Under the pieces are notes generated by a model. That model saw only the letters and a list, made by a program, of their open reading frames with translations, had not been told where the DNA came from and searched no databases. Position numbers and translations under genes: made by a program. A stretch of 64,000 nt of DNA from Barnesiella merdipullorum (GTDB lineage: Bacteria > Bacteroidota > Bacteroidia > Bacteroidales > Barnesiellaceae). Location of the stretch: NCBI GenBank assembly GCA_019116365.1, contig DXBT01000016.1, forward strand, positions 1 to 64,000, read 5' to 3'. Shown piece after piece: positions 62,577-64,000 of this stretch; positions within the stretch are counted from its first letter, which is position 1, and each line of letters starts with the position of its first letter.

Positions 62577-64000
62577 ATGAAAACGATGCGAAAACATATC
62601 ATCTCTCTCTTCCCGCTGCTCGCGATGCTCCTGCTCGCAGGGTGTATCCAGAACGATATTCCCTACCCCCGCATCAAGGCGCAGATACTCGCTATCGCCG
62701 CCAAAGGTCAGGTGGGGAGTGCCACTATCGACAACGAAAACCGCACCGTGCGGATAGAACTGGCCGACACCATAGACCTGCGTCATGTGCGCATCGAGTC
62801 GCTCACGGTTACCGAAGGGGCTACGACCACCCTGCCGGCCGACTCGACCATCGACCTCTCCAGCAACTACACACTCACCCTGTCGATTTATCAAGACTAC
62901 ACATGGACCATACAGGCTACCCAGAACATAGCCCGTTCGTTCAGTGTCGAGGGGCAGATTGGTTCCCCGGTATTCGATGCCTACAACCACCGGGCCATCG
63001 CCTACGTCAACAAGGATGCCGACCTCTCGAACATACACATCACCGAACTGGTACTGGGCCCGGCAGGAATAACGACCTACTCACCGCAGATCGAGAACAT
63101 CACCGACTTCTCCCTGGGATTCCAGAAGGTCGTGGTGGTCTATCACGACATCATGGAGGAGTGGACTCTCTACATCGTGCCCTCGGAGAGCGAAGTCTCG
63201 ACCGACGGAGTCGATGCCTGGACCAACGTGGCCTGGCTGCACGGCAGTGGCAAGGAGGGGGCTCAAAACGGATTTGAAATCAAGGAGGCTACCGCCGATA
63301 CCTGGGAGAAGGTGCCCGACGAATACATCACCCACGACAAGGGCTCTTTCACCGCCCGCATGATCCACCTCAAGGCCAACACCACCTATGTGTGCCGTGC
63401 CGTATCGGGCGACCTCGTGGGCAACGAGGTAACCTTTACCACCGGAGCCCTGGCCGAACTGCCCAACGGCAGTTTCGACTACTGGAATTTGGCCGGCAAA
63501 GTGTGGAATCCCTGGCCCGAGGGCAGCGAGAATTTCTGGGACACCGGCAACAAGGGGGCAACCACCCTCGGCGACAGCAACACCCAACCGACCGACGACA
63601 CCTGGTCGGGCACCGGACAGGCGGCCAAACTGGCTACCAAGTTCGTGGGCATCGGTTCGCTGGGCAAACTGGCTGCCGGTAACATGTATGTGGGTAACTA
63701 CATCCGCACCGACGGTTCCAATGGCGTGCTCAACTTTGGCAAACCCTTCACCCAGCGGCCTACCCGCCTGAAGGGATACTTCAAATACACCACAGCGCCT
63801 ATCAACAAGACCAACAGCGACTTCACCTCGCTCATGGGTCAGCCCGATACTTGCCAGATATATATTGCCCTGGGCGACTGGAGCGAACCGGTAGAGATTC
63901 GCACCAAACCCAGCGACCGCAAGGTATTCGACAAGAACGACCCGCATGTGATTGCCTATGCCGAGATGTCGTCGGGAGAGTCGGTACTGGAATACACCCC
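62577..64000 (+). CDS. PCMD-type surface lipoprotein F, cut by the window end
   Basis: The frame opens at the ATG at 62577, one base after the stop of gene E, and is open to the end of the window (474 codons). Lipobox LAGC (about Cys22). It lacks a DUF4493 domain; residues 25-180 are beta-rich (IPYPRIKAQILAIAAKGQVG) and resemble PCMD-family N-terminal modules. The PCMD domain starts at about 295 (LPNGSFDYWNLAGKVWNPWP) and shares FWDTGNKGATTL, IRTDGSNGVLNFGKPFTQRP and IYIALGDWSEPVEIRT with gene C. The C-terminus lies outside the window. Confidence 0.75.
   Translation, partial: MKTMRKHIISLFPLLAMLLLAGCIQNDIPYPRIKAQILAIAAKGQVGSATIDNENRTVRIELADTIDLRHVRIESLTVTEGATTTLPADSTIDLSSNYTLTLSIYQDYTWTIQATQNIARSFSVEGQIGSPVFDAYNHRAIAYVNKDADLSNIHITELVLGPAGITTYSPQIENITDFSLGFQKVVVVYHDIMEEWTLYIVPSESEVSTDGVDAWTNVAWLHGSGKEGAQNGFEIKEATADTWEKVPDEYITHDKGSFTARMIHLKANTTYVCRAVSGDLVGNEVTFTTGALAELPNGSFDYWNLAGKVWNPWPEGSENFWDTGNKGATTLGDSNTQPTDDTWSGTGQAAKLATKFVGIGSLGKLAAGNMYVGNYIRTDGSNGVLNFGKPFTQRPTRLKGYFKYTTAPINKTNSDFTSLMGQPDTCQIYIALGDWSEPVEIRTKPSDRKVFDKNDPHVIAYAEMSSGESVLEYT

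Noticed and set aside
54990..64000. SusC/SusD-type polysaccharide utilisation locus
   Set aside because: No TonB-dependent receptor or SusD-like protein is present, and the two barrels are far too small for SusC.

Overview
The window reads as chromosomal DNA of a member of the Bacteroidales. The evidence is consistent: many genes start downstream of the Bacteroidetes -7 box TAnnTTTG; the tmRNA encodes the tag GENNYALAA; LpxC is fused to FabZ; there is a type IX secretion sorting domain, a Bacteroides-type serine palmitoyltransferase, a GlcNAc-epimerase type sialic acid cluster, and many DUF families known mainly from this order. The fairly GC-rich codons together with this content would fit a Barnesiella-like genome, but that genus is a guess.

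Layout. 1-2.6 kb: a truncated IS982-type transposase, then a small SMR exporter and an MFS transporter facing away from a Crp/Fnr-type regulator. 2.66-7.75 kb: the core of a mobilizable element (MobV relaxase, candidate oriT hairpins, a primase/helicase with a frameshifted C-terminus, a small Xis-like protein and a tyrosine integrase), with a 66-bp promoter module present twice. 8-13.8 kb: a 1300-residue secreted repeat protein and a GH31 glycosidase. 14-17.3 kb: ssrA, holB, metF, a candidate small RNA and rubredoxin. 17.6-20.1 kb: response regulator, histidine kinase and PepSY-like periplasmic protein. 20.3-25.1 kb: spt facing away from lpxD-lpxC/fabZ-lpxA, so two outer-membrane lipid pathways lie side by side. 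25.3-32.6 kb: an outer-membrane barrel, small conserved proteins and a six-gene operon ending in an MscS-type channel.

32.8-36.0 kb: a cobalamin riboswitch followed by two DUF5074 (BtuG-like) surface lipoproteins. The first carries a 7-G tract that puts its signal peptide out of frame. 36.2-38.4 kb: a secreted endonuclease I and a lipoprotein. 38.5-45.0 kb: sialic acid catabolism (lyase, epimerase, MFS transporter, YhcH anomerase, mutarotase) with a divergent ROK regulator. 45.1-54.7 kb: GNAT, TspO, a phosphate-selective-type porin, a MalY-like lyase, valS, an OmpX-like barrel, DUF4923 and ugd.

54.9-64 kb (running off the end): a tightly overlapping operon of three DUF4493/PCMD-type surface lipoproteins, two paralogous outer-membrane barrels and a fourth PCMD-type lipoprotein. 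This is the best candidate for an uncharacterised system. A second lead is a 17-bp direct-repeat motif shared by the promoters of the PepSY-like gene and of the porin 26 kb away; it looks like an OmpR-family operator and may define a small regulon of the two-component system in this window.
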